The notes beneath the pieces are model-generated. The model ran no database searches and was not told the DNA's origin. It saw only the letters and a program-made list of their open reading frames with translations. Position numbers and translations under genes: made by a program. From contig JAWPHD010001283.1 in the NCBI GenBank assembly GCA_037043455.1, positions 1 through 64,000 on the forward strand: a stretch of 64,000 nt of DNA, read 5' to 3'. Below are positions 43,895 through 56,118 of the stretch, piece by piece. How positions within the stretch are numbered: the first letter of the stretch is position 1; the number at the start of each line of letters is the position of its first letter. The stretch comes from Cyrtodaria siliqua. Its lineage: Eukaryota; Mollusca; Bivalvia; Adapedonta; Hiatellidae.

Positions 43895-44118
43895 TTTGCC
43901 GGAACTACTTTTTTACCATTTTTGTATTTAATGGTACTGTATATTGCTATTGCTTTCAGCCAGCACATTTTAACGGCTTACTTCAAAATCTGCCAAATGT
44001 ATTCATGCGCGAGGGCACCTTGCGTGGGGGTCGCGAGGCTGAGGGGAGCGTATTTTCAGTTAAATATCCTTAAAAATCGCTGTTAGGTATATAATAAACG
44101 GAATAATCTACAGTAGCG

Positions 44119-44233
44119 GTGTGATACACAAAATATGTCACTCGAACACGTAATTCGGTTAAAAAACTCGTTCTTCGAACTCGTTTTAAACCGAATTACA
44201 ACGTGTTCTCGTGACATATTTTTCGTATCACAC
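44119..44233. repeat. imperfect palindrome, about 115 bp
   Basis: GTGTGATAC pairs with GTATCACAC, AATATGTCAC with GTGACATATT, GAACACGT with ACGTGTTC, TAATTCGGTT with AACCGAATTA, and AACTCGTTC with GAACTCGTT at the centre. It has the form of a foldback MITE. Confidence 0.85.
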
Positions 44234-44427
44234 TGAGACTGTCGATTATTCTCTATATGCTCTGAATATCAGGACGATTTTCTCGTAACAGTCGGTTTGA
44301 AAAATATATTAAAATGTCGACAAAGTGTAAAGTAGTTATATACGCTTTAACTTGGTTGAAAAGCATTCTCATTCTGTTACTATATTTTGTTTTGTTTTTA
44401 AAATTTGTCATATTCAATATGGAATTT

Positions 44428-44665
44428 AATGGGGTTTTAAGGCGCACCAACACATGAAGGTAATATGGCGCCTAACAGATATGGCGCCTAACAGGAATGA
44501 ACGTGCCAGGCCTATCCTGCATTTAAATAAAGATACAGTATGGAGAATGGGTCTAAAACCTTCTTCCCTGCAGAACTGCAGAGTTGCTGCAAATTCTATA
44601 GTAGACACTCCATTTACGATGAAGCGACGTTTCCACGTTTGCATACGCGGTGTCATGATACAATA
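44428..44665 (+). repeat. dispersed repeat family B, copy 2
   Basis: It begins GGGGTTTTAAGGCGCACCAA as at 38.4 kb and shares the GCCTAA, GTGCCAGGC, CTGCAGAGTT and CTCCATTTACG words. It carries a small duplication of ATATGGCGCCTAACAG. Confidence 0.65.
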
Positions 44666-44890
44666 TAAACGGTTTCAACCAGCCAGACCAAACCCCGAAA
44701 CTGAAGCGTTGAATTAAGATTTACCAACTCATAACTCATTTTTCGCATATTCAATTTTTTAAAACCCGTGAAAAAAACGTTACTTTCATTCGGCACATAT
44801 ACATTATTATATGACCTGAACACCTGGGTAGGGTTACGGTTTGTGTAGCATAATTTTGCCATTATTTGGCAGGTTAGTTTCTTTAACTTC
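44666..44890 (-). repeat. dispersed repeat family E, inverted copy
   Basis: CCAGCCAGACCAAACCCCG to GGCAGGTTAGTTTCTTTAAC is the reverse complement of the sequence at 31.99-32.22 kb, with divergence. Confidence 0.65.
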
Positions 44891-44911
44891 TTAAACCGCA
44901 ATTAATTTTCC

Positions 44912-45001
44912 ATAGAGTCCCACTGTAGTGCTCAATAGGGTCCCATTGTAATGCTCAAAAGGGTCCCATTGTAATGCTCCATAGGGTCCCATTGTAATGC
45001 T
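44912..45001. repeat. 23-bp tandem repeat, four units
   Basis: The unit contains AGGGTCCCATTGTAATGCT. The first copy is the most diverged. Confidence 0.85.
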
Positions 45002-45345
45002 TTTCTTCGTGGCGTACTCGTAGAGATAAACAAAACTTACAATTGCTTATGATATAATGTTCATAAACCTGAAGGTCAGAGCCTAAACCGTGCTATAAAT
45101 GCAGGTATATTTCATTCGTGCCATAAATGACAGATTCGGCAGTTATACCATGGTCTACTCAATTTTACGCGCGCGCAGTTGTAATGTTTACACACAACCT
45201 GTCAATAAAAGCGACTAAACCATTACCAAAACAGCACTCCTTGACATTGCATTTTCCCAATAATATACAAAGGTGATTGGCTGCAATAATCAAAACATGG
45301 GTCATGCTCATGCCGCGTGATAATGCTATAACTTGATTGGTCAGA
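45002..45345. other. intergenic DNA
   Basis: No supported feature was seen. Confidence 0.3.
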
Positions 45346-45945
45346 GCTTGGTGGTGGATTCTTTTACAGTTCGCCACTATGCTTTCCTCTTTAATTGCAC
45401 GATGACCGAACAGGCTGTGAACCCTATGATGACGCCTACCTAAAGCCCATTGGGACGGTGGCGTTTGATGTTTTTCCTATGATCTTTCTTGTCGTGCCCT
45501 TAATGGTTTATTCTCTTGTTGCTCTGGCTTTTGCCAAGCCATTGAGTACCTTCATTGTGGCTTTCTAGGCTATTGTTTTTTTGTATTATATTTACACGAG
45601 CATATTTGTGTTTTACTTATATTGCCTATTGATGCTGCCTTGTTGGTTAGAGATTAGATCATGGCGGGGATTTCTTTATTTACACTGCCCTGTTTTATTG
45701 GGATGCCAGTAGGGTAAGTGTGAGGTTCGGTGCACCCTAGAACCGGTTTAAACCCCCAGTGGCCTACTTTGCCACTGACCGTTCCAAGGCGGTAGCCCTA
45801 TTGTCAACCTTTTTTGTGTTTGTGATGTCGTTTGCATTTATTATTGCTTTTTGCCTTCTTGTTTGTCTGTTTGCGTATTTGTTTCTGTGTTTTGTGGTTT
45901 ACTGTCCTCCTTGAATGCTACTTTCCCTGTCCGATCTTTTTATAT
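45346..45945 (+). repeat. dispersed repeat family A, copy 3 (long)
   Basis: It extends from GCTTGGTGGTGGA through the family core to CCCTGTCCGATCTTTTTATA. With the copy at 62.8 kb it shows the longest form of the family, about 600 bp. Confidence 0.85.
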
Positions 45946-47639
45946 TTCTTTACAACATAACTTTATGCTTAAATACTTTATGGATTCAATATCTGCAATT
46001 AAACACACAATTAACAAATATTTAACAGGTTGAACATTTTTAAATTTCATGTTTGCGTGACATCTAATCAAAATTTAGTGTAATACTATGAAAAAAATAC
46101 AACCCCTTGGTGATTAGACCAATGATGTGTAAAATAAGGCAGAATTAGCTAGAAATCTTGTATCAACACGATTTTTCTGTGATCTCTTCCTAAAATGCTG
46201 CAGATTTAGATCTTGGTAAGGATAATCAATTTATGCAATGGAAAGTCCTGTAAAATGCAGAAAAGTTGAACTTTTTTTTTATCTACCTTCTTTATTTGTA
46301 GAGTATTTAAGGGAGATAATAGTGTTGTGAGTCCGCGTACATTTACTGAGGCACTCTAGTGTTCATTGACTAATTGTGGTCTTTAATTGGTTTTGTCCAA
46401 AATAAAATGTACATCTGTGGTATCCAGTGACGTTGGTGGTTGCTGTAGTGCAAGCTATGAACCTCGGTAATTGGATTAAAGATTCCTATGCTTTTTGAAA
46501 AGCATTAAGGGATAATGTTAAGATATCCGTTTGTCCGTCTGTTCGTCTCTCTGCACGTCAATCCGTCCGTACACACACGATACATTGTAGGAACAGTGTC
46601 TAGGGTGATGGGTGTTGTAGCATTGACACATAGTTGAAAGACACACACACAATGATACGTTCGTCCGTCCGTCAGTCCGTTACTATATCTCCTCCTAAAC
46701 ACAACTTAGCGGAACTCAATCATATTTTCCGTATGACTTACCCACGCGATAACAGCCTGCACGAGCACTGTTTTGTTTGGCTCCTTCCCTGGGGCCCTAA
46801 GGCGTGGGTACAAGGTCAAATACACTGAATATTCAATTAAACAGTTATGTTTTTCCATATCTATTATCTTTGCATTTTACTTCGTAAAATACTCGTCTCG
46901 GAAAGAACAACATATAAAACGAGTTTATTATTTCAAACTGCGATATATGCCCAGGGTGGGTTGCGGGGTTCGGGATTTGGGAGAGTGTGGGGGAGGGGAG
47001 ACACGGTAAACACTATAAAGACATGAAACAATGTTTTGGGCACACGCGCCATACACGTATTAACTAAATTAAAAATCGAGACAAAGCAAAATTTAGACGG
47101 AACCCCAATTAGAATTTTCTTTACATCACGCGAGGTTAATTTGTATGTGCAACCGGGTAAATTATATATTGATACACCCTGAGGTGCGTTCAACTATGTT
47201 AGCTATTTTGTCATCATATCAAATGTTACTAAACATACCATGTTATCGAGAAATCCATATACCTCAGTGCATAGCATTGTCTACATAGCATGCCTAACTG
47301 CCATTTCCAGTATTATCCTTTTGGAGATATAACATCAACGAAAACGTTAAAATTGTTCGTTGTATAAAATTGATCCAAGCTTGAATAGAGCTTGATTATT
47401 GAAGAAACTAAAAACAAAACAAAAACAACATATTATTAAAGAAAATATAACATTCTTCATAATATTATGTGTTTTAGTTCAATACACCTTAATGCTGAGG
47501 AATAGTTATAGATTGGAATTTTCCCTAGATATGTTGATTAGGTAGATCGGCTGCTGTCCCTACTGATTAAACATATATTAAAAATAGTTTCTTAAGCTTA
47601 AATCTCACTACATTAGGTTTTTGCCACAATGAATGTTCA
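45946..47639. other. intergenic DNA
   Basis: No gene was recognised. A CGTCCGTCCGTCAGTCCG-type simple stretch at about 46530-46690 resembles the terminal part of the GACCTT repeat family. Confidence 0.35.
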
Positions 47640-48235
47640 ACATTGTTTGCATGTATTAAATACTGAAAAGAGGATCACTTAGAAGCAACAGACACAGACA
47701 AGAAATAAAAGTAGCAGTAGCGGTTTTATTACCTCTGTCCATGAGAGGTAATATAAGGTGCAACACACCTCAAGGTCCCAGGCACCAGCTTAAGCGGTAT
47801 TCTACTTTAAAGACTCAACGATTGGGATTGATGATCCCAAAGGACCATTAAGTACCATTAAGTAATATCATAAATGATTTGTAGTCTGCGCGACTTTTTA
47901 CAGCCAACACACATCACTAATCAAACACTAGTATGCATGTCAATAAATACTAAAAAATGGATCCCTTGAAAGCAACAAACACAAAAAAGACAGAAAAGTA
48001 GCAGTAGCGGTTTAATTGAGTCTGTTTGTGAGAGGTAATATATAAGCAACCGCTTTCACGCCCCCTAGCACGGCTTGGGAGGTATTATACTTAAAAGACT
48101 TAATGACCCCAAAGAACCAGTAAGATTTGTAGTCGGATCTATTGTTTACAGCTGTCACGAAGCAATAAACAAACGCTAGTATGAGTGCCAAAATATACTG
48201 AAAAGGGGATTCCTTGGGGGAAAAATGCAAGTATA
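47640..48235. repeat. diverged direct duplication, unit about 300 bp
   Basis: AAAAGTAGCAGTAGCGGTTT occurs near 47708 and 47994, followed in both by GAGAGGTAATAT, then a CTTAA-rich part, then an ACACTAGTATG or ACGCTAGTATG word. A third partial copy (GTTTAATTGAGACTGT and CACGCCCCCTAGC) lies at about 50290-50390. Confidence 0.75.
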
Positions 48236-48294
48236 TCTACTGAGCCGTCAAGGTATGAACGCGTGAGAATTTTGCTCTCAATGTGTAGTTTTGA

Positions 48295-48610
48295 TAATCA
48301 TGGGGGTGGGTGGTGGGTGGTGGGTAGGCTCTCGTAGGAGCCGGGTGAAAGCCCCACCGGTCCCACTGATTAGTTTCGGTGTGTGCAAGCCTAAATAGTA
48401 AACATTAACCGTCGGATGGGGACCTTAACCGGGCGTTCCCTGGTATTTGAGTCTATCCTCCGAGCACGTTAAAAACTCCCACACATCCGAATCCAAGAGA
48501 AGAGCAGGTTTCCGATGTATCCTTCGCTTCTCTCTGCGGCGGCTCTAAATAACCTTTAATGTATTGGAGAGCCGTTTAACACCATTCAGTTCAATTCAAT
48601 TGATAAACAT
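48295..48610 (+). repeat. probable retroposon-like dispersed repeat
   Basis: A compositionally distinct, GC-richer block with GGGTGAAAGCCCCACCGGTC and GGCGTTCCCTGGTATTTGAG ends in TTCAGTTCAATTCAATT. No polymerase III boxes are evident. Only one copy is seen in the window, so family status is a guess. Confidence 0.35.
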
Positions 48611-50289
48611 ACCCATGTGTACATGTATTCGCTACGTATGTATTCCTGCACCCTATGCACCCATGAACAATAAATCCTACGCATGAAAAGATTATTATGT
48701 ATTAATATTATTTTTACACTCGATCATTATGCGACTTTGATAAGGAAACAAAACACATTAAATGTACTTAAAGCTACACAGTCCCTATAAATACACATCC
48801 TTTTAACTAAAACAAACAGTGTGTATCATAAGGTGATGTTGCTAGGCTGGGGTTATATGTTTTCTGTTTTGGATATATACAGTTCAGTAATTTAGAGGAA
48901 TAGAAATATATACAGGGAACGTTTTGTATAAGAAAATGGCCAGTCACATTAAAATCACTTGGATGAAAACCAATACTCATATTCAATAACCTTCATATTT
49001 GCAACATTCAAAGGCATAGTCTTGAACAAAAAGCCAACATTTTATTGTAATGCATGCGACATACACACAAACAAGCAAACGAACATATAAAACTAGTACC
49101 TTATATTTATAATTATAATCCGTATATATCCAAGAAACATATTTGATAAACACACACATTTATAAGTAAGCGGTAGGCCCGCAGCCATAGTTTAAAAAAA
49201 CACCGAGGCAAACCTTGTCGGGAGGTCCGGGTGTCCTCCTCTGGATTTTTTAAAAGATATTATTCGAATTTTTCGATTTTTCTTTTTGATTGTTTTCTTT
49301 TTTTTTTAGTACTGTTACAATTGTTTTTCTAGGTTTCTAAAATATTTATTTGTTTATGAAGAAAAAGAATCAAGTTTTTGTTTAATGGGTTACTATTTTG
49401 GTCACATCACTCACAAAGAACTTTCAAAAAATAGAAAGTAAGTTACATCAACAAAAATTCGAACCTGAACCCACAGAGTACAAATTAAAATGATCGACGC
49501 CTTTACCCTTTCGACCACCGTGCCAGATTGTCGAATACTGTATAAATTAAGAACATTTACTTTTAATTAAATTTCAGTTTAAATAAAAATAAACCAACAA
49601 GATTTTATAATACAAACAAATGCATGTAATATAACGCATGCAACAATTATAACATTAACGGGCTTTATTAGATTTCTAACAAAAAAATAATTAAAAAATA
49701 TACACTGTAATCATGTCACATAGTTGTAGAAACAAGAATGGGGAGTGGGGACAATATACTCTAGCAAGATATGAGGGTGATATAGTATATGTTGGCCCCC
49801 TCCCACTCACCCCAACAATGTTTTTTTCAAATTAGGTGTTGAATCCCCAAAAACAAAAATGTGCTAGTGTCTGGTAATTGTATTTGTCACAGCGGATAAC
49901 ATTAGTAATTTAACATTAAAGGTAGCGTCATGTATTTTGTCCATTTAAACGTGTGGTACACGAACAAATAGATGCACATGTCCCCCACACCCCTCTAAAT
50001 TAATAAAGTTTTGTTTTTAAGTTTATTTGAGCCTTCATGTTTCAAAGAAATATTTACAGCTATCTTATATCATATGTATTTCATTTCTGTCAATACTTCT
50101 GCTTATTTGCTAACCAAAATAACATAACTCCCAGGCAGTTGCCTCAGTATGAACTGCATCAGAGTGCCTCAGCGTAGCTACGGGCGTGAATTAAACGAAG
50201 TAATTATTAAGAACACATTAAATGTGTTTGTCCGGAAAGTACATGTATAAGAGAGTTTGAGAGTGGACATTTGCAAACGGCCGAACACC
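48611..50289. other. AT-rich intergenic DNA
   Basis: No supported feature was seen. Confidence 0.3.
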
Positions 50290-51309
50290 ATACAGTCCCG
50301 TTTAATTGAGACTGTTCATGAACGGTAGTGAAATATGCTTGCTACTGCTCACGCCCCCTAGCCCAGGGTTGAGCAGAACTCAATATTTATAAACTCAATA
50401 CGAGGGTCATTCAATAAGTTCTGTCACTAACGCGTTTTAACAATTATGTGTTCGTTGTGAGTGTTGATGTTTGGTATCAAATGAAAGAGAGTTTCAATAC
50501 CATTCCATTGATGGTAAAATTAAAGCTGTATCTTTTGTGTGATGAAAGTTATAGAACATTTAATATACATCACTTATACTTTTTTAAATGCCTGTTTCTC
50601 TTTAAGTACTTGTCGAAGAACTTTGAAATTTCTCATACATTACCAGTTATATCTGTGCATTACAAGATTTAGAATTTAAGCATGGTAGATGAAAAGGCAT
50701 TGTCTTAGAAATTAACATTTCAAGCTAACATGTAAAATTAATTTAATGATAAATGGACATTAAATGGAAGGGCAGTCTTCTGAAATAGCGTTTTTGGATG
50801 ATCAATATTTTCATTAAACATTGTGCAAAATTCTACAATAACGTGTTGAATATGAAAATTAAACACTGAAGGACTAGGATTTGTAAAAACAATATGAAAC
50901 ATGTTAATACTATGAGAATAATTACGACGTTTAAAAGATATTATAACATTTCCGTAAACAAAATGAAGAAAATCATTGTTATTTCCACTAAAATGAAGGG
51001 ATATGCATTCACTCATAGATAGATAGATATTTTATTCAAACATAAGGCATTACGCCCAACAGTTCACATGCAAATAGTACATACATATAAACATGTATAT
51101 GAAATACACACAATATTTTCCAGTTAATGACAATTTGTCTAATTTCATAGGTGAGTTTCAAGATCATCTGTATATGTTACTAGTTAAAAAGTATTTGACA
51201 ACTATTAAGTATATAAGTGTTTAATATATATTTTTAAATTAATATTCCTAAGTACTGATCAGAACACATTTATATCTGTGGACATAAATGGAGAAAAGTG
51301 ATATTTATT

Positions 51310-54300
51310 TTAAAACATGTAGTCTCTTCTTTTAAAACTTTTACAAATGAAAACAGACAGTTTCTTTAATAAACTCTTGTTTTCTGTTGTCATAAGTTCA
51401 ATAAATTTTGGTATGTTTGGTCGTTTCCAAAAATATTTGTTAACATATTCTTTTCTAATATCTTGATATAGTGAATACTCCAATACAAAGTGAAATTCGT
51501 CTTCTAGTATATTACATATCTGGCATTTTCTTTCTGATCTTGGTGTTTTATTTTGTCTATGCCATCGACCAGTTTCTATTTCCAACCTGTGACTAGAGAC
51601 TCTTAGTTTTGTAAAAAAAACTCTAAATTTCTTTATATTTAGTACATCTAGATAATACTTAAACCTGAAATTCAGCATTCCAATTTTGTATAAACATATC
51701 TTTAATTCGTTGCTTAAATATATTAATGAAATACGTTATGTTTTCTACTCCTTGAGAATACCAAACTTCATTAAATCCTGTTCGTTCCAATAACCCTTTA
51801 ACTTGAGATGCCCATTTTAATTTGTTTGGGTTTACAATCATATCATCTAACATAACATTATACATATTTTTTATATATTTGCGATCACTCGTACGTGTAC
51901 TTTTTAACCAGAACCGGATAATATAGGCCATACGTTGAATTTTTAAAGGGACTCTCCCGAGTTCTCCATATATGAAATTGTTTTGAGTTTGTGTTTTAAC
52001 ACATAAAAGTTGTTTACAAAATTGAAGGTGTACTTTCTCTAACTTTTCCGCATTTGGGAATCCCCATATCTCTGCGCCATAATTTAATATTGGCAAAATG
52101 AGTTTATCAAAAATGTCTAAAGTGTGACTGACCGATAAGTCAGTAATTTGATTTATATATGACTTCATTATGAAGATTGCCTTTAATGCCTGGCCATTTA
52201 ATGATTCGAACGTTTGATCAAAAGAACAGCCTGTGGTAAAGACAATTCCCAAATAGGTAAACTTATTTACAATTTCAATTACAGTATTATTATATGTGAA
52301 CAATATGTTCCTTTTTATCTGACCGCCTTTTTTAAAAAGCATGACCTTCGTTTTATTTTCATTTGCAACCAATTTCCATTTCTGGCAATAACTGTACAGT
52401 ATATCTAACCCATCTTGTAGCCCCTTTTCAGAATCCGAAAATATCACTATGTCATCAGCGTATAATAGTAGCAGCAACTTTAACATTCCAGTATCGATAC
52501 CTTTAAAATCATTCAATGTAAAATATTCTTCTAAATCATTTACATACATAGAAAATATAAAAGGTGACAAACAATCGCCCTGCGGCGCTCCAAGATAACA
52601 GCTAAAACTGTCACTAAGCTGGTTTTGATACTTTACTCTTGATTTTATGTTCGTATACAATGATTTAATAATATTAAGGATTTTACCTCTCACTCCATAT
52701 TGCATAAGTTTATAGAATATGTTTTGTCTAACAAACAAATCAAAAGCTTTAGTGAAATCTATGAAAGTTACATATAACTTTTTTTTTTCATTCAATATGT
52801 GATTTATCAAACCATGGAGAACGAATAGGTTATCAATAGTTCCCATATGTTTTCGAAAACCAGGCTGTGCTTCGATATAAATACAATAATCCTCAGCCCA
52901 TGTAGTTAACCTGTTGTTTAAAATTCTTGTGAATAATTTACCGAATGTACTCAGTAATGTTATCCCTCTATAGTTTTCTGGTTGGTTTATATCTCCTTTT
53001 TTGAAAAGTGGTACAATATAGCCTTCCGTCCAGTGAGAATGGAAATAACCCATATCAAAAGTCTTATTAAAAACGTTCACTAAGTATGAATCTAAATACA
53101 TGCAACCATATTTGAACATTTCATTTATGACATAATCCGATCCGCCTGAGCGGATGTTGTTTAACTCTTTACATGCTTTATGAATTTCTGCTTGACTGAT
53201 TTCAATATTAAGTTCGTCAAATATTATTTGTAGATCATTGTTTAACATTCTATTATTAAAATATAAAATATCACCATCTGGTTGGAAAAATACAGATTCT
53301 GGATCATTTATTGATTTGAAATAATTTGCAAATTGAGAGGTCGTTATATTTGATTTTTTCACTCCAGTGCTCGCCGTTTTCAGGAGTTTCCAATATTCCT
53401 TTGTATTTTTATATCTCTGTGACTCTAATTTCTGGGTTTTTTGTTTACTAAAGCTTGTTTTCTTATTTCTAATGACTGTTTTATAATGAGACATAGACTG
53501 AGTCATAGCTTTTTCTGTTTTCTGTACAGTCAGCTATAATTATTTAAATTCTTATAAAACTGATTCCTACTTTCTTTGCATTCATTATCAAACCATGGCT
53601 GATTTTTCATTTTTGGTTTATGTGTAACATTATTACTAACATTTTTCCTACAAATTGGGTCACACACCTTTTCTATCATGTTATAAAAACAAGAAAGATT
53701 TGATTCAATCTCGTCATGGGTTTCAATATTCCGTAAGTTGTCTGACAAATCTTCTAGTTCTAACTGGAAATCGTTTCCACTCACGGACGTTTTAAACTGT
53801 TCATATGTATCATGTCCCCATTTATAACAATAATCAATAGAATCCAAATGTTCAGTTGGAAGTATATCAGGCTGACATTTGTTTAATACAGTATTGTTTT
53901 TATAAAGAAAATGTAATAGCACAGTGATCGGAAAGTATATTCGGTTCATGTACTCTGAAGCTAGTAAAACATGGCAACAAAACAGGGTTACATATAACAT
54001 AATCTACCACGCTACACCCAGCGTCCTTTACACAAGTAAAATTACCTAAATATGTATCCTCTCCGACCCTGCCATTCATAATTCTAAGCCCAGTCGATTT
54101 ACAAATAATTAAAAGTAACTTTCCACTTTCGTTTACTTTAAAGTCTTTCGAAATTCTTCCATAAATTTGATCTTCAACATAATCTTTCGGCATAAAATCT
54201 ATATTATGCAAGAACTCGTTTTCAACATAATCCTTCAGTTGTCCTACTCTACTATTTAAGTCCCCCGATATTATAAAATAGCATTGATTATAAATATGAT

Positions 54301-54745
54301 TAAAAGACAATATATCCTCTAAAATGCATTCAAATAGGTTTTGTTCAACAAAATGTTCACGACTGCTGCCAGCAGGAATGATATAAGTCAAACATAAGAT
54401 CACATCTTGATCAAGATTAAAAACACGCTTATCAATTTTTAGCCATATAACACTGTCGTAAGAAGTTTTCAATAAAGTAACGCACGAGCTAATAGTATCA
54501 GCTATATAAATTATTAGACCTCCACTATCGCGTCTGGCATTTTTGTGATTTAATTTTCTGTTAAGAACAAAATGTGAAAGTCCCTTTACGTTATAATCAC
54601 AACTGTCATTTAACCACGTTTCTGTAAAAAGCACTATACCATGAGAATTAAAGAGATCGATTAGCTCATTTGATAACAGTTTATTATAGGATTTACCAAC
54701 TAGTCCTTGAATGTTAAGTACACAAAATTTTACATCACTTTCCTC
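51310..54745 (-). pseudogene. LINE ORF2: AP endonuclease and reverse transcriptase (three frameshifts)
   Basis: The endonuclease (about 54745-53900) shows CVLNIQGLVGK, FTETWL, SGDLNSR, VDYVIC and LSDHCAI, the usual catalytic set of APE-type LINE nucleases, which nick the target. The reverse transcriptase follows with NYRGITLLSTFGK, APQGDCLSPFIFSMYVNDLE and YADD at 52451-52462. A C-terminal finger CQICNILEDEFHF lies near 51520. Frameshifts occur in the 53900-54000 overlap, near 53520 and near 51670. The 615-codon middle frame is otherwise open, which makes this the best preserved LINE here. It is still not functional as read. Confidence 0.9.
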
Positions 54746-54754
54746 CTGTATGGC

Positions 54755-55785
54755 CTAGTGACTACCTTCGCCTGACCTCTGACCCAGGTTTAACGGTGAG
54801 GTAGTGTGTGGTGTTCCAGGTGGTGAATTTCGCTGGCTATTTATAGATGTTGACCTCGTCCTCACGTTAAAGTTTATCGACTTTCCCGAGTGATTATTTT
54901 TAGAAACACGTGGCCCAGTTATGGAAGGCGATCTCGTTTTAACTGTTTTCCGTGTAGCATGAACTTGCGGCTGTGCTTTTTGTTGACATTCTTTGGAGTT
55001 CACATTTGGAGATTTCGAATTGCTGCGGCTTCTTCTTCCAGTATCCGAGATGGGTGTTTGCTGAGGTAAGTGTATCTCCGCTTCAACTACCGTAACACTG
55101 TGTTTGGTAGGTATTTCTCGGCGTGGTGTATTTACCGGTAAACGAGTATCCCGTGCCGTTTAACTTGTTAAGTTTGCGTTTGTAGAGATGGCCTGGCCTA
55201 GTTTCGGTGTGTTGAAAACGTTGACCTCTGTTGACACATTGCGTGTGTTGTCTATCGCATCTTCTTTAAATTGGGGCGAGGATCTCTTTGGTACCATGAG
55301 GTATGCTGGTACTGTTGAGGATCTGCCTTGGTATCCACAACGAAGCCGTCTACCCTGCTCTCTTTTAGTACGCTGTACCAATCTGGAAAGTGGTCTATTA
55401 CGAGCCTATCTTGTATATACAGCTTGGCTTGGTACTTTATTTGTATCTTTTGTCGGTTTTCACGGGCTGTCTGTGCTGCGGGTGATTTATAGAGCTGCTT
55501 TCTAGCCTCTGCCATCTCATATGGGTAGTCCCTATCTACTCCAAATGCCGATCGTTTCAATTTATATGCCAAATATATGACGGCATCGGTGTCACAATAA
55601 TCCCTGAAACGAACTATAATCGGTATTTGCGGGTCAAATTGTTGTCCTGGCATAAGTTGCCGTCTAACGGTACCCAGACGATGTGCACGCTCAATGACCA
55701 TTTCTGACGTGTCAATAGCTAGCTCGTCTTCGATGAAACTTAAAATCAAAGTTTTACAGTCTTTTCTTGAATTCTCATATCTGGT
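54755..55785 (-). pseudogene. LINE ORF1, L1 ORF1p-like nucleic acid-binding protein (broken, 5' truncated)
   Basis: Minus-strand frame 55749-55252 shows IERAHRLG, PIIVRFRDYCDTDAVIYL and YPYEMAEARKQLY, the layout of the RNA-binding and C-terminal domains of L1-type ORF1 proteins. The coding then shifts frame (55381-55160, then 55003-54755) into a Ser/Thr/Pro- and Lys-rich tail. The N-terminal coiled coil expected for such proteins is missing, which supports 5' truncation. The protein would coat LINE RNA. Confidence 0.7.
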
Positions 55786-56118
55786 TTACAGCAAAACCTT
55801 TCCCAATTCTCGACAACCATTTTCATGGATTATAGGCGAATAACAACAGATGGCGTACAAGAAAATTTAAAAGCATAGAATTATTTAAATAATTTTTACA
55901 TCGTTTTGTAACAAGGACATTTTCAGAGATGCCAGTATCCAAAAGGTGTGGTAGGGGGAGGTAATTCAGGGGTATAAATAACAGGAATTTTTTCATTTTT
56001 GTTGTGGAATTTAAGAAAGCGAACCCAGTAGTACTATAAATACACTAATTTATCTCAGTGTAATATCCAGTTCAAAGGATATATGCCTAGTGACAGAACT
56101 TTTTGAAGCACCCTCGTA

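Larger units (their letters stand above)
51014..55785 (-). mobile_element. LINE copy 2 (CR1/L2-like group), nearly complete, 5' end truncated in ORF1
   Basis: On the minus strand it reads ORF1, endonuclease, reverse transcriptase, C-terminal finger and 3' UTR, ending in a (TATC)n tail (ATAGATAGATAGATAT on the plus strand at about 51016-51031). The 3' UTR is shared with copy 1 at 24.4-27.2 kb. The left part of ORF1 appears cut near 55785, next to sequence assigned to the mariner-like element. Confidence 0.88.
50399..56118. mobile_element. mariner-like non-autonomous element split by a LINE
   Basis: CGAGGGTCATTCAATAAGTT starts at about 50401. Its inverted partner AACTTTTTGAAGCACCCTCG ends near 56116, and both ends are flanked by TA. 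GTCACT/AGTGAC extend the match inward. Removing the LINE at about 51014-55785 leaves roughly 945 bp with no recognisable transposase, so it is a non-autonomous Tc1/mariner-type copy. Confidence 0.75.
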
